A stretch of DNA of 5,857 nt from Chloroflexota bacterium. GTDB taxonomy: Bacteria > Chloroflexota > Dehalococcoidia > Lucifugimonadales > UBA3495. The notes beneath the pieces are model-generated. The model searched no databases. It was not told where the DNA came from and was given only the letters and a program-made list of their open reading frames with translations. Positions 1 to 5,372 of this stretch are shown piece after piece. The position numbers and the translations under genes were made by a program. Every line of letters starts with the position of its first letter. Within the stretch, counting starts at the first letter, position 1. The stretch covers positions 1 to 5,857 of the forward strand of contig JADFPM010000178.1 in assembly GCA_022562335.1 (NCBI GenBank), in the 5' to 3' direction.

Positions 1-11
1 TAGGTGTTTTT

Positions 12-44
12 CCATCCGTTCGTCCTGAGCCTGTCGAAGGATGG
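12..44. repeat. Family A hairpin repeat, copy A1
   Basis: CCATCC at 12-17 pairs with GGATGG at 39-44, and the stem continues through TTCG/CGAA with one bulged base. The core TCCTGAGCC followed by CGAAGGA is shared with copies A2, A3 and A4 in this window. From general experience, translated copies of this sequence (VLSLSKD) recur at the edges of many annotated bacterial proteins, which marks it as a dispersed repeat and not coding sequence. It lies upstream of the amidohydrolase and would contaminate that protein's N-terminus if the GTG at 4 were taken as the start. Confidence 0.7.
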
Positions 45-156
45 CTCTTCTTGGAATAACGGTTTTGAGATAGTTCCTTATTATCTTGATCAGGCAAATA
101 ATCCACCGCCGGACCCGGCCCCAATTCCAAACCATCATATCCATCAGGGTGCAAAC

Positions 157-1581
157 TTGAGCAAATTCGATCTGATACTTAAAGGCGGTCGCCTGCTGGA
201 TCCCGCCAACGAGTTGGACGGCTATTTCGACCTCGGCATCTCGTCGGGGCAGGTAGCCGAGGTTGAAGCCGAGCTCGACCCCGGACAGGCCGATGCGGTG
301 ATGGACATGTCCGGCCGGTGGGTATTGCCCGGCGTCATCGATTCTCACGTCCACGTGGCCACCTCCGGAGGCAACGTGGGCCGGGCATTGGGATACCGGC
401 AGATGGCCGAGGCGGGCGTGACCACCGCCATCGACTTTGCCGGGACCATGGCCGGGATCATTCCCGGTATGCAAACCATGGGCGCCGGGCTCAACATCGG
501 CAGCCTCTTCGTGCTGGACCCCGGATTCACCGTGCCCGATGCCAACCCCTCGGCCGACGTGCTGCGGGACACGTTGCGCCGGGCTTTGGGTGAAGGCAGC
601 CTGGGACTAAAGTGCATGGGCGGCCACAATCCCATGACCCCCGAGGCCACGGCCAGGGCCATCGAGGTTTGCAACCAGGCCGGCGCCTACGTCGCCTTCC
701 ACTGCGGCACCAAAGCGACATCCAGCAACCTGGAAGGCCTGCGGGAAGTCCCCGACCTGGTGGGCAACGGCAGGCTCCACGTCGCCCATGTCAACGCCTA
801 CTGCCGGGGCATGGTCCTGCCCTCCGGAGACGAATGCCGCGAAGCCCTGGAAATGCTGTCCAACATGAAAGAGCAACTGGTGTCCGAGGTGCATCTGGCC
901 GTCCCCAATTGCACCAGCGGCCGGTGCCAGGGGGATGACGTGGCCGATTTTGTGACCCGCAACTGCCTGTTGATGCGTGATTATCCCCTGACCCGGACCG
1001 GTCTGCGCCAGGCCATGGAGGACGGCTACGCTTCCGTGGTGGCGGAAAGGGACGGTAGGGTGACCCTGATCTCCGGTGACGAAGCCGTGGCTGAATGGGA
1101 GGCCGCCCGCACCGAGGTCACGGTCAGTTTTCCGGTGGGGGTGCCCCAGGCCGCCTTCAACCTGGCGGTGGCCAAAGACGAAACCGGCGAATTCATCATC
1201 GATGCCGTATCCACCGATGGCGGCTATCTACCCCGCAATATATCCGTTCAGCGCACCTGGGCCATGACCCGGTTGGAGGCCCTGACCCCGTTGGAGATGT
1301 CGGCCAAACTGTCGTGGAACCCCGCCCGGATGTTCGGCCTGACCACCAAGGGCCACCTCTCGCCCGGCGCCGACGCCGACGTGACCGTGGTCGACCCGGC
1401 CACCGGGGCCGCCGTCATGAGTCTGGTGGCGGGTGATCTGGTCATGAAAGATGGGCAATCCCTGGGCCAAGGCGGTACACTGCTGATAACCAGCGAGGGA
1501 GAGGCATCCGCCCGCCGCACGGGATTGGGATACCAGGTGGTGGACCTGTCCCAGAGCAAGCTGTACCAGGGTTACGGCTAG
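157..1581 (+). CDS. Metal-dependent amidohydrolase (dihydroorotase/hydantoinase-like superfamily), substrate unknown
   Basis: A 474-residue cytoplasmic amidohydrolase, expected to hydrolyse an amide, cyclic amide or similar C-N bond with one or two bound metals. The N-terminal strand FDLILKGGRLLDP and the C-terminal GADADVTVVDP segment form the small beta-sandwich of the superfamily, with the TIM barrel between. Likely metal ligands: H65 and H67 in IDSHVH, H182 in FHCGT, H211 (or H208) in LHVAHVNAY, and D354 in STDGG. K152 in LGLKCMGG sits where a carboxylated bridging lysine occurs in hydantoinases. The reading frame stays open back to a GTG at 4, but that extension crosses hairpin repeat A1 and is not family-like. 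I chose the TTG at 157 because the conserved fold begins two residues later and AGGGTG lies 5 nt upstream. No pathway partner is visible, so the substrate cannot be named. The gene converges with the repair operon to its right. Confidence 0.85.
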   Translation: MSKFDLILKGGRLLDPANELDGYFDLGISSGQVAEVEAELDPGQADAVMDMSGRWVLPGVIDSHVHVATSGGNVGRALGYRQMAEAGVTTAIDFAGTMAGIIPGMQTMGAGLNIGSLFVLDPGFTVPDANPSADVLRDTLRRALGEGSLGLKCMGGHNPMTPEATARAIEVCNQAGAYVAFHCGTKATSSNLEGLREVPDLVGNGRLHVAHVNAYCRGMVLPSGDECREALEMLSNMKEQLVSEVHLAVPNCTSGRCQGDDVADFVTRNCLLMRDYPLTRTGLRQAMEDGYASVVAERDGRVTLISGDEAVAEWEAARTEVTVSFPVGVPQAAFNLAVAKDETGEFIIDAVSTDGGYLPRNISVQRTWAMTRLEALTPLEMSAKLSWNPARMFGLTTKGHLSPGADADVTVVDPATGAAVMSLVAGDLVMKDGQSLGQGGTLLITSEGEASARRTGLGYQVVDLSQSKLYQGYG

Positions 1582-1620
1582 CCAGAGTGAATGGTTAACA
1601 CCTGTTTGTGAGTAACGAGC

Positions 1621-1704
1621 GCACCCCCATCCTAACCTTCCCCCGTGAAGGGGGAAGGGACCAGTCCTCTCCCCCATCGAGGGGGAGAGTTAGAGTGGGG
1701 GGTA
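1621..1704. repeat. Family B palindrome, copy B1 (two inverted hairpins, REPIN-like)
   Basis: Two hairpins face each other: CCTTCCCCC/GGGGGAAGG at about 1636-1658 and CTCTCCCCC/GGGGGAGAG at about 1667-1689, joined by GGACCAGTCC. The whole stretch is its own imperfect reverse complement. Each arm reads roughly CCCCCAT, CTAAC, then a C-run stem, and the arms align with one base inserted. Half of the same element recurs at 3402-3475. It lies 40 bp after the amidohydrolase stop. It could act as a bidirectional transcription barrier, but no T-run follows either stem. The IS481 element abuts its right edge. Confidence 0.8.
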
Positions 1705-1705
1705 C

Positions 1706-1753
1706 AAACCGGGTAGACTGGTAACACTTAAACCGGGAACATAGGTAACACTT
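1706..1753 (+). repeat. IS481 left end: two tandem 24-bp terminal sites
   Basis: Copies at 1706-1729 and 1730-1753 both start AAACCGGG and end GGTAACACTT; they match at 20 of 24 positions. The inner copy carries the core ACATAGGTAACA found at the right end. The regular spacing suggests two transposase subunits or domains binding side by side. The transposase promoter probably lies in or beside this segment. Confidence 0.85.
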
Positions 1754-1771
1754 TCCTAGAGGATCGGGAAG

Positions 1772-2989
1772 ATGACGGTGGGGAGGGAAGTGGTGCCTTG
1801 GAATAATGCGAGTCGTGAAGTAGAGCAGGTCAGGTTCATACAAAGATGGGAAAGAGGGGGAGAAACCTTCTTGGAACTGTGCCGAGCCTATGGCATCAGC
1901 CCGAAGACCGGTTATAAACGGGTCCATCGTTTTCAGGCCCGGGGTTGGGATGGTTTGGGAGACCTGAGCCGGGCGCCCCACAGGCATCCCAACCAAATGG
2001 ATCAGGCTGTGGCCCAGCGCTTGATCGCGGCCCGGCAGGCGCATCCCACCTGGGGTCCCAAGAAGCTGGTAGCTTGGCTCCGTGACCGGGAGCCGTGTCC
2101 TTCCATGGAAGGATGGCCAGCCCCCAGCACGGTTGGGGACCTGCTGGACCGGGCCGGGCTGGTGCGCCGGCGCAAGCGCCGCCGCCGGACAGCGCCCTGG
2201 AGCCAACCCTTTGTCCAAGCGGAGCAGCCCAACGACCTGTGGTGCATCGACTTCAAGGGTTGGTTTCGCACCGGCAAGGGGGACCGCGTGAACCCTCTGA
2301 CGGTGGAGGACGCCGCCTCCCGGTATCTCCTGGTGTGCCACGGACTGCGCCAGCCCCGAGGCTCGCAAGTGCGTCCGGTCCTGGAGCGGGCCTTTAGGGA
2401 GTACGGCCTCCCGTGGGCCATCCGTTCTGACAACGGCCCGCCCTTTGCCAGTGTAGGTTTGGGCGGGCTGTCGTCCCTGTCCGTGTGGTGGGTCAAGCTG
2501 GGGATCGTGCCCGAGCGCATCCAGCCGGGGCATCCGGAACAGAACGGGCGGTTGGAGCGGCTGCACCGGACCTTGAAGGCGGAGACCGCCAGCCCGCCCC
2601 AGCCTACGTGGCAGAGGCAGCAGCGGGCCTTCCAGGACTTCCGTTCCAGCTACAACGAGGAGAGACCCCATGAAGCGCTGGGTCAGCAACCGCCGGCTCG
2701 GCAGTATCAACCGTCGGCGCGTCAATATCCCAGTCGGGTGGACTCCCCGGAGTACGAGTCCGGGATGACGGTGCGGCGGGTCCGGACCAATGGGGAGATC
2801 AAGTGGAATGGAGGGAGGGTGTATCTGAGTGAGGCCCTGGTCGGGGAGCCTGTGGGACTGATGCCCCAAGACGGCCGCTACTGGACGGTCCACTTCGGAC
2901 CGCTCCAGATCGGGCTCCTGGACAGCTATGCCAACCATACCTTGCATACGCCTACTTTGGTGTTACCTATGTCCCCGGTCTATCTGTAA
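1772..2989 (+). CDS. IS481-family DDE transposase
   Basis: A 405-residue cut-and-paste or copy-out transposase acting on the 24-bp sites at both ends of its element. A helix-turn-helix lies near residues 34-54 (LELCRAYGISPKTGYKR), followed by a basic patch at 132-139 (RRRKRRRR). The RNase H-like core shows the catalytic triad D160 (LWCIDFKG), D220 (IRSDNG) and E256 (GHPEQNGRLER). The 35-residue gap between D220 and E256 is the classic D35E spacing. The C-terminal domain after residue 330 is the extra segment seen in longer IS481 members. The ATG at 1772 is preceded by AGAGGA with 8 nt spacing. The stop codon lies inside the outer right terminal repeat. A short internal duplication (ARQYQPS/ARQYPSR, about residues 309-322) sits after the catalytic core. 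The frame is uninterrupted and all catalytic residues are present. Confidence 0.93.
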   Translation: MTVGREVVPWNNASREVEQVRFIQRWERGGETFLELCRAYGISPKTGYKRVHRFQARGWDGLGDLSRAPHRHPNQMDQAVAQRLIAARQAHPTWGPKKLVAWLRDREPCPSMEGWPAPSTVGDLLDRAGLVRRRKRRRRTAPWSQPFVQAEQPNDLWCIDFKGWFRTGKGDRVNPLTVEDAASRYLLVCHGLRQPRGSQVRPVLERAFREYGLPWAIRSDNGPPFASVGLGGLSSLSVWWVKLGIVPERIQPGHPEQNGRLERLHRTLKAETASPPQPTWQRQQRAFQDFRSSYNEERPHEALGQQPPARQYQPSARQYPSRVDSPEYESGMTVRRVRTNGEIKWNGGRVYLSEALVGEPVGLMPQDGRYWTVHFGPLQIGLLDSYANHTLHTPTLVLPMSPVYL

Positions 2990-3005
2990 CCTATGTGCCC
3001 GGTTG
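2958..3005 (-). repeat. IS481 right end: two tandem 24-bp terminal sites (inverted)
   Basis: Copies at 2958-2981 and 2982-3005, read on the minus strand, both contain ACCGGG, one variable base, then ACATAGGT(A/T)ACA. They are inverted relative to the left pair at 1706-1753. The outer copy contains the transposase stop codon on the plus strand and the stop codon of the DUF559 nuclease on the minus strand. Confidence 0.85.
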
Positions 3006-3357
3006 CACAGTGAGGGGTATCTTCCTCGTTTAGAAAATCCAATATGACCTCTTTAACCGCCTCGATCTCCTCCAATACCTGGTTGTTCCAGAATCTCATC
3101 ACTCGATACCCTTTTGCCTCAAGCCAAGCAGTTCTAGTTGTGTCGTAATCCACTTGCTGTGAATGGTGTCCGCCATCCAACTCGACGACCACCTTCTTCT
3201 CAAAATTCACGAAATCGACGATGTACTTTCCAATCGGCTGCTGGCGGCGAAACTTGTATCCGCCAATCTGCCGCATGCGCATCTGCTTCCATAGAGCCCG
3301 TTCGGCGTCTGTGAGATTCTTCCTCAATGTTCTCGCATTACTGATAGTCATAGGCAT
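2980..3357 (-). CDS. DUF559 / Vsr-like PD-(D/E)XK endonuclease, C-terminus altered by IS insertion
   Basis: A 125-residue small endonuclease-fold protein of the DUF559 group, related to very-short-patch-repair nucleases; the biological substrate of these solitary proteins is not established. The N-terminal segment LRKNLTDAERALWKQMR is typical. The active site is visible: D48 in YIVDF, then E59 and D61 in VVELDGGHH, with H64/H65 after. Conserved RFWNNQVL follows at about 88-95. The last nine residues, from C117 onward, and the TAG stop are encoded by the IS481 right end, so the native tail is lost but the catalytic domain is complete. GAGAAG lies 4 nt before the first ATG and 10 nt before a second ATG at 3351, so M3 may be the true start. 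The gene is visibly richer in A+T than its neighbours. It stands alone, with palindromic repeats on both sides. Confidence 0.85.
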   Translation of the reverse strand: MPMTISNARTLRKNLTDAERALWKQMRMRQIGGYKFRRQQPIGKYIVDFVNFEKKVVVELDGGHHSQQVDYDTTRTAWLEAKGYRVMRFWNNQVLEEIEAVKEVILDFLNEEDTPHCATGHIGYR

Positions 3358-3401
3358 TTGCTTCTCATAAGCTCAAGGCAGCCTTTGCTGGGGTGATGGG
3401 T

Positions 3402-3475
3402 TACGCCCCCATCCCTTCGTCCGCCGCAGACGGATCAGGACAGGCCTAACCTTCCCCCTCGCGGGGGAAGGGACT
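3402..3475. repeat. Family B repeat, copy B2 (single hairpin, interrupted)
   Basis: GCCCCCATCC at the left and CTAACCTTCCCCC with GGGGGAAGGGAC at the right match the first arm of B1 at about 1625-1661. In B1, CATCC runs directly into TAACC; here about 31 bp of a family A repeat (A2) separate them. The intact stem CCTTCCCCC/GGGGGAAGG at about 3450-3472 lies 26 nt past the DUF6504 stop codon and could serve as a transcription barrier for that operon, although no T-run follows. Confidence 0.75.
3411..3445 (-). repeat. Family A hairpin repeat, copy A2, nested in B2
   Basis: Read on the minus strand it carries TGTCCTGA, a GC-rich inner stem (TCCG/CGGA with loop TCTGCGG) and CGAAGGGAT, the same order as in A3 and A4 (TCCTGAG, GC stem, CGAAGGAT). 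It is more diverged than A3 and A4 are from each other. It splits the left part of B2, so this copy arrived after B2 was in place. Confidence 0.6.
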
Positions 3476-3497
3476 TGCTGATAGCTAATAGCTCACG

Positions 3498-3803
3498 TTA
3501 ACCCCTTTGCCGGTACCAGCTGCCGTCGGTCAGGTCTTGGAAGACGGTCAGGCGTCCTCCGCCCTCGGCGGTCAGCTGGTAATACATCCTGGCGATGGGT
3601 TTTTCACGCCACCACTCTTCATCGATCCGCCACAGGTCGTCTATGGAGGCTATCTTCAGGCTTTTCTGGCGCCCTTTCTGCCGGCCTTTCTGGTCTACGG
3701 CCAGGGGCCTGCCGCCATCGTCCTCCTCCACCGATATGGGAATGGGAAGGTTTAAGGGTCGAAGGGGACCAGGGCCTGGCGCCTCTCGGGTATTCTGGAC
3801 CAT
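3498..3803 (-). CDS. DUF6504 family small protein, partner of ImuB-like polymerase
   Basis: A 101-residue soluble protein. The segment from about residue 58, LWRIDEEWWREKPIARMYYQL, and the end, LTVFQDLTDGSWYRQ, are the signature of DUF6504, which I recognise as a frequent neighbour of ImuB-like Y-family polymerases in Actinobacteria and Chloroflexota. No biochemical role is known to me. The N-terminal third is poorly conserved and contains a small duplication, GRQKGRQK, at residues 40-47. The ATG at 3803 lies inside the last codons of imuB, a 52-bp overlap, and is supported by GAGGAG with 9 nt spacing, so translational coupling to imuB is likely. A role in mutasome assembly or activity would fit the context but is inference. 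Confidence 0.85.
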   Translation of the reverse strand: MVQNTREAPGPGPLRPLNLPIPISVEEDDGGRPLAVDQKGRQKGRQKSLKIASIDDLWRIDEEWWREKPIARMYYQLTAEGGGRLTVFQDLTDGSWYRQRG

Positions 3804-4942
3804 TGCTCTACACTCCTCATCTGGTAGATGGGCGGCCGGCAGCCCAGAAGGACCTCCAACTGCCGCATCATCTCCCTGAGCTGTTCCTTTTTGCGCACGT
3901 CCGAGAAGAGGCTGGCCTGGATGCCCGCCTCGCCGGTGAACCCGGTCAGGGTCAGCCGCATGTCCTCCAGCGGCCCGGGCAGTTCCAGGGCGTCCAGGCG
4001 TCCCTTCAAAATGAACAGGGCTTTCTCTTTGCTGCCCACGGCGTTTTTAAAGGCGAACCGCTTGATCCAGGGAGCGTGGCGCAGTATCTGGCTCTCTATA
4101 TTGGCGGCGCGGACGTACCTGCCCTTGATCTCCGGACGGGAAAAGGCCCTGCCCAGCAGGGTCTCCACGGCGGTCAGGACGGCGGGGAGGGTCACCGTGG
4201 GCGAAGGGAAGGTGAGGAACTCGTCGACCACCTCTTCCCGCCGGCAGGGCACCAGGGGACTATGGTCGACTCCATTGGCCAACTCCCACGCCCTCCTTCC
4301 CTCGGCCTTCAACTGGGCCTGTATGGAGCCCACGGAAAGGCCGGCCAGCTGGCCCAGGGTGTGCAGGCCGAAACGGTGCAGCCGGGACTTGTTCTCCCAG
4401 GACATGGGCAGCAGGTCTATTGAGAACCCTTTCAGAAATCCGGCCACGTCGGCGGGGGCCTTGGTGGCCCGGCCGCCATTGCTGGTCACCGCGGCTATGT
4501 AGGCCGGAAATTTCCCTTCAGCCACGCCCATGCGGGGATTGAACTGGTGGGGGACCGTTTGCAGTAGGGTCGCTATCAACCTGGCTTCACCCCCGTACAT
4601 GGTTTCCAAGCCTTGGAGCCCAACGTAGGCGCACCCCAGACCGGCTTTTTCCACCAGGGGGCTTCTGGATTCCAGGGCGCGGACCACGCCATCGAAAACC
4701 TCTTGGTAATGGGACCCATCGGCCTCAAGCAACACGGCGTCCTTGCACCGGGACATGGCCTCTTGCAAAGACATGCCGGCGGCCACTCCTCTGGCTTCTG
4801 GAGAACTGTCCAGCACCATGGTTTTGGACCCGTAGCTTTCCGTTATCACCACGGGTCTCTCGCGTAATTCCGGACGGCGTTGTAGCTCTGCCTTCACGGG
4901 CAGGTGGGTGATGAGCAGGCAGGCGATCGAGCGTTCAGCCAT
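3752..4942 (-). CDS. imuB: ImuB-like Y-family DNA polymerase homologue, catalytically degenerate
   Basis: A 396-residue Y-family polymerase homologue of the ImuB type, a non-catalytic mutasome subunit that links the sliding clamp to an error-prone polymerase. The palm begins at residue 5 (SIACLLITHLPVK), where active Pol IV has the metal-binding DMDCFF; that Asp is missing. The SLDEAYLD motif is replaced by AGLGCAYVGL at about 100-109, so the second carboxylate pair is missing too. The fingers/palm region follows (GVAAGMSLQEA), then a thumb with a helix-hairpin-helix-like region near 185-205. QASLF at 342-346 fits a beta-clamp-binding motif. The C-terminus, VEQWSRIPERRQALVPFDP, is characteristic of polymerases paired with DUF6504. 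The ATG at 4942 is chosen because the fold starts there; GGGGGAG precedes it by 11 nt. The frame runs open to 5230 but only by overlapping the GIY-YIG gene. No imuA or dnaE2 is in view. Confidence 0.88.
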   Translation of the reverse strand: MAERSIACLLITHLPVKAELQRRPELRERPVVITESYGSKTMVLDSSPEARGVAAGMSLQEAMSRCKDAVLLEADGSHYQEVFDGVVRALESRSPLVEKAGLGCAYVGLQGLETMYGGEARLIATLLQTVPHQFNPRMGVAEGKFPAYIAAVTSNGGRATKAPADVAGFLKGFSIDLLPMSWENKSRLHRFGLHTLGQLAGLSVGSIQAQLKAEGRRAWELANGVDHSPLVPCRREEVVDEFLTFPSPTVTLPAVLTAVETLLGRAFSRPEIKGRYVRAANIESQILRHAPWIKRFAFKNAVGSKEKALFILKGRLDALELPGPLEDMRLTLTGFTGEAGIQASLFSDVRKKEQLREMMRQLEVLLGCRPPIYQMRSVEQWSRIPERRQALVPFDP

Positions 4943-5294
4943 CAGCGGTCCCGCTCCCCCAAGTGTCATCCTGAGCCAGCCGCAGCGGCGAAGGATCTGG
5001 GGACGGGTGGCCGTACCACTCTTCGGCCAAATCCGCCCAATATGGGTTGAATGACTCAATAAGATCGATCTTTTTCTTGCGCAGCCAGCCTTTGATCTGC
5101 TTCTCTCGAACGATTGCGGACTCGACGTTGTTTGTGTCCTCGTAATACACCAGTCTTGAGACGTTGTATTTCTCGGTGAACCCGTCCGTACGCTTATGGC
5201 GATGTTCATAAACCCGGCGTGTAAGGTCATTGGTCACCCCGACATATAGGGTTCCCCGGAAGCTGGACATGATGTAAACGTGATATTGGTTCAT
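4935..5294 (-). CDS. Single-domain GIY-YIG endonuclease, repeat-bounded
   Basis: A 119-residue GIY-YIG nuclease of the small YhbQ/URI type. The domain spans about residues 3-92: VYI at 6-8 and YVG at 17-19 form the name-giving strands. R26/R27 in LTRRVYEHR supply the expected catalytic arginine. The Glu pair E58/E64 in VESAIVREKQIKGW contains the likely metal-binding residue. The family ending KIDLIESFNPYWADLAEEW follows. Residues about 99-111 are encoded by hairpin repeat A3, so the tail is repeat-derived. The TGA stop overlaps the imuB start in ATGGCTGA, giving an 8-bp overlap. No clear Shine-Dalgarno precedes the ATG at 5294. The gene is more AT-rich than imuB and lies in the imuB leader, downstream of the SOS-like promoter. 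Solitary proteins of this type have no firmly established role; repair, restriction or mobility are all possible. Confidence 0.88.
   Translation of the reverse strand: MNQYHVYIMSSFRGTLYVGVTNDLTRRVYEHRHKRTDGFTEKYNVSRLVYYEDTNNVESAIVREKQIKGWLRKKKIDLIESFNPYWADLAEEWYGHPSPDPSPLRLAQDDTWGSGTADG
4964..5007 (-). repeat. Family A repeat, copy A3: left inverted end of the GIY-YIG unit
   Basis: A 44-bp sequence starting TGTCATCCTGAGCC matches A4 (5307-5350, inverted) at 40 of 44 positions. It folds as an outer stem ATCCT/AGGAT and an inner stem GCCG/CGGC with loop CAG. It encodes part of the GIY-YIG tail and ends 21 nt before the imuB start codon. The imuB Shine-Dalgarno lies just outside it. Confidence 0.85.
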
Positions 5295-5306
5295 TTCAAA
5301 AGTTTG

Positions 5307-5350
5307 CCCAGCCCCAGATGCTTCGCCGCTGCGGCTGGCTCAGCATGACA
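5307..5350 (+). repeat. Family A repeat, copy A4: right inverted end of the GIY-YIG unit
   Basis: The reverse complement of this segment begins TGTCATGCTGAGCC and matches A3. Within the first 35 bases only two positions differ, and these two face each other in the outer stem: A3 has a C-G pair (ATCCT/AGGAT), A4 a G-C pair (ATGCT/AGCAT). It forms the 5' leader of the GIY-YIG gene and would be transcribed from the promoter at 5373-5402. Confidence 0.85.
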
Positions 5351-5372
5351 TTCCGGCCTCGCTGGGCCACGG

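Larger units (their letters stand above)
1705..3008 (+). mobile_element. IS481-family insertion sequence (about 1.3 kb)
   Basis: One transposase gene lies between terminal sequences that are inverted copies of each other, sharing ACCGGG and ACATAGGT(A/T)ACA. Each end holds two tandem 24-bp copies. The limits were set by an 11-bp imperfect direct repeat, AGTGGGGGGTA at 1694-1704 and AGTGAGGGGTA at 3009-3019 (10 of 11 matching), which I read as the target duplication with one later mutation. The exact ends are uncertain by a few bases: the outermost bases at left (CAAACC) and right (GTGCAACC, complement) do not match perfectly. The element sits between the 3' end of the DUF559 nuclease gene and palindrome B1. 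Its frame is intact, so it could be active. Confidence 0.85.
4964..5350 (-). mobile_element. Candidate 387-bp GIY-YIG unit bounded by 44-bp inverted repeats
   Basis: The nuclease gene is bracketed by A3 and A4 in inverted orientation, with outer tips TGTCA and TGACA. The unit lies between the promoter -10 box (5373-5378) and the imuB ribosome binding site. Removing it would leave a normal leader of about 50 nt. No target-site duplication is visible at its edges (AAG on the left, TTC on the right), so the mechanism of arrival is unknown. That the unit moved as one piece is inference from geometry. Confidence 0.5.

Noticed and set aside
4..156. N-terminal extension of the amidohydrolase from a GTG start
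   Set aside because: It runs through hairpin repeat A1 and a low-similarity stretch; the fold starts at the TTG at 157 with a ribosome site upstream.
1636..1689. Ordinary intrinsic terminators at the end of the amidohydrolase gene
   Set aside because: Stems are strong but no T-run follows, and the same sequence recurs as a dispersed repeat; a termination side-effect remains possible.
1706..1753. Short CRISPR-like repeats
   Set aside because: The 24-bp copies are contiguous without spacers and recur inverted at the other IS end, so they are transposase sites.
1595..2947. 450-codon open frame on the minus strand
   Set aside because: Antisense to the IS481 transposase and rich in P, R, G and H as GC-rich shadow frames are; no recognisable domain.
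3803..4502. Two plus-strand open frames over imuB
   Set aside because: Both are antisense shadows of a well-supported polymerase homologue.
4943..5230. 96-residue N-terminal extension of ImuB
   Set aside because: It is the GIY-YIG gene in another frame and has no polymerase-like content; the palm domain begins at the ATG at 4942.
4964..5350. Group I intron or intein homing unit
   Set aside because: The GIY-YIG gene is not inside a split gene, and I see no intron core or intein splice motifs; imuB is intact next to it.
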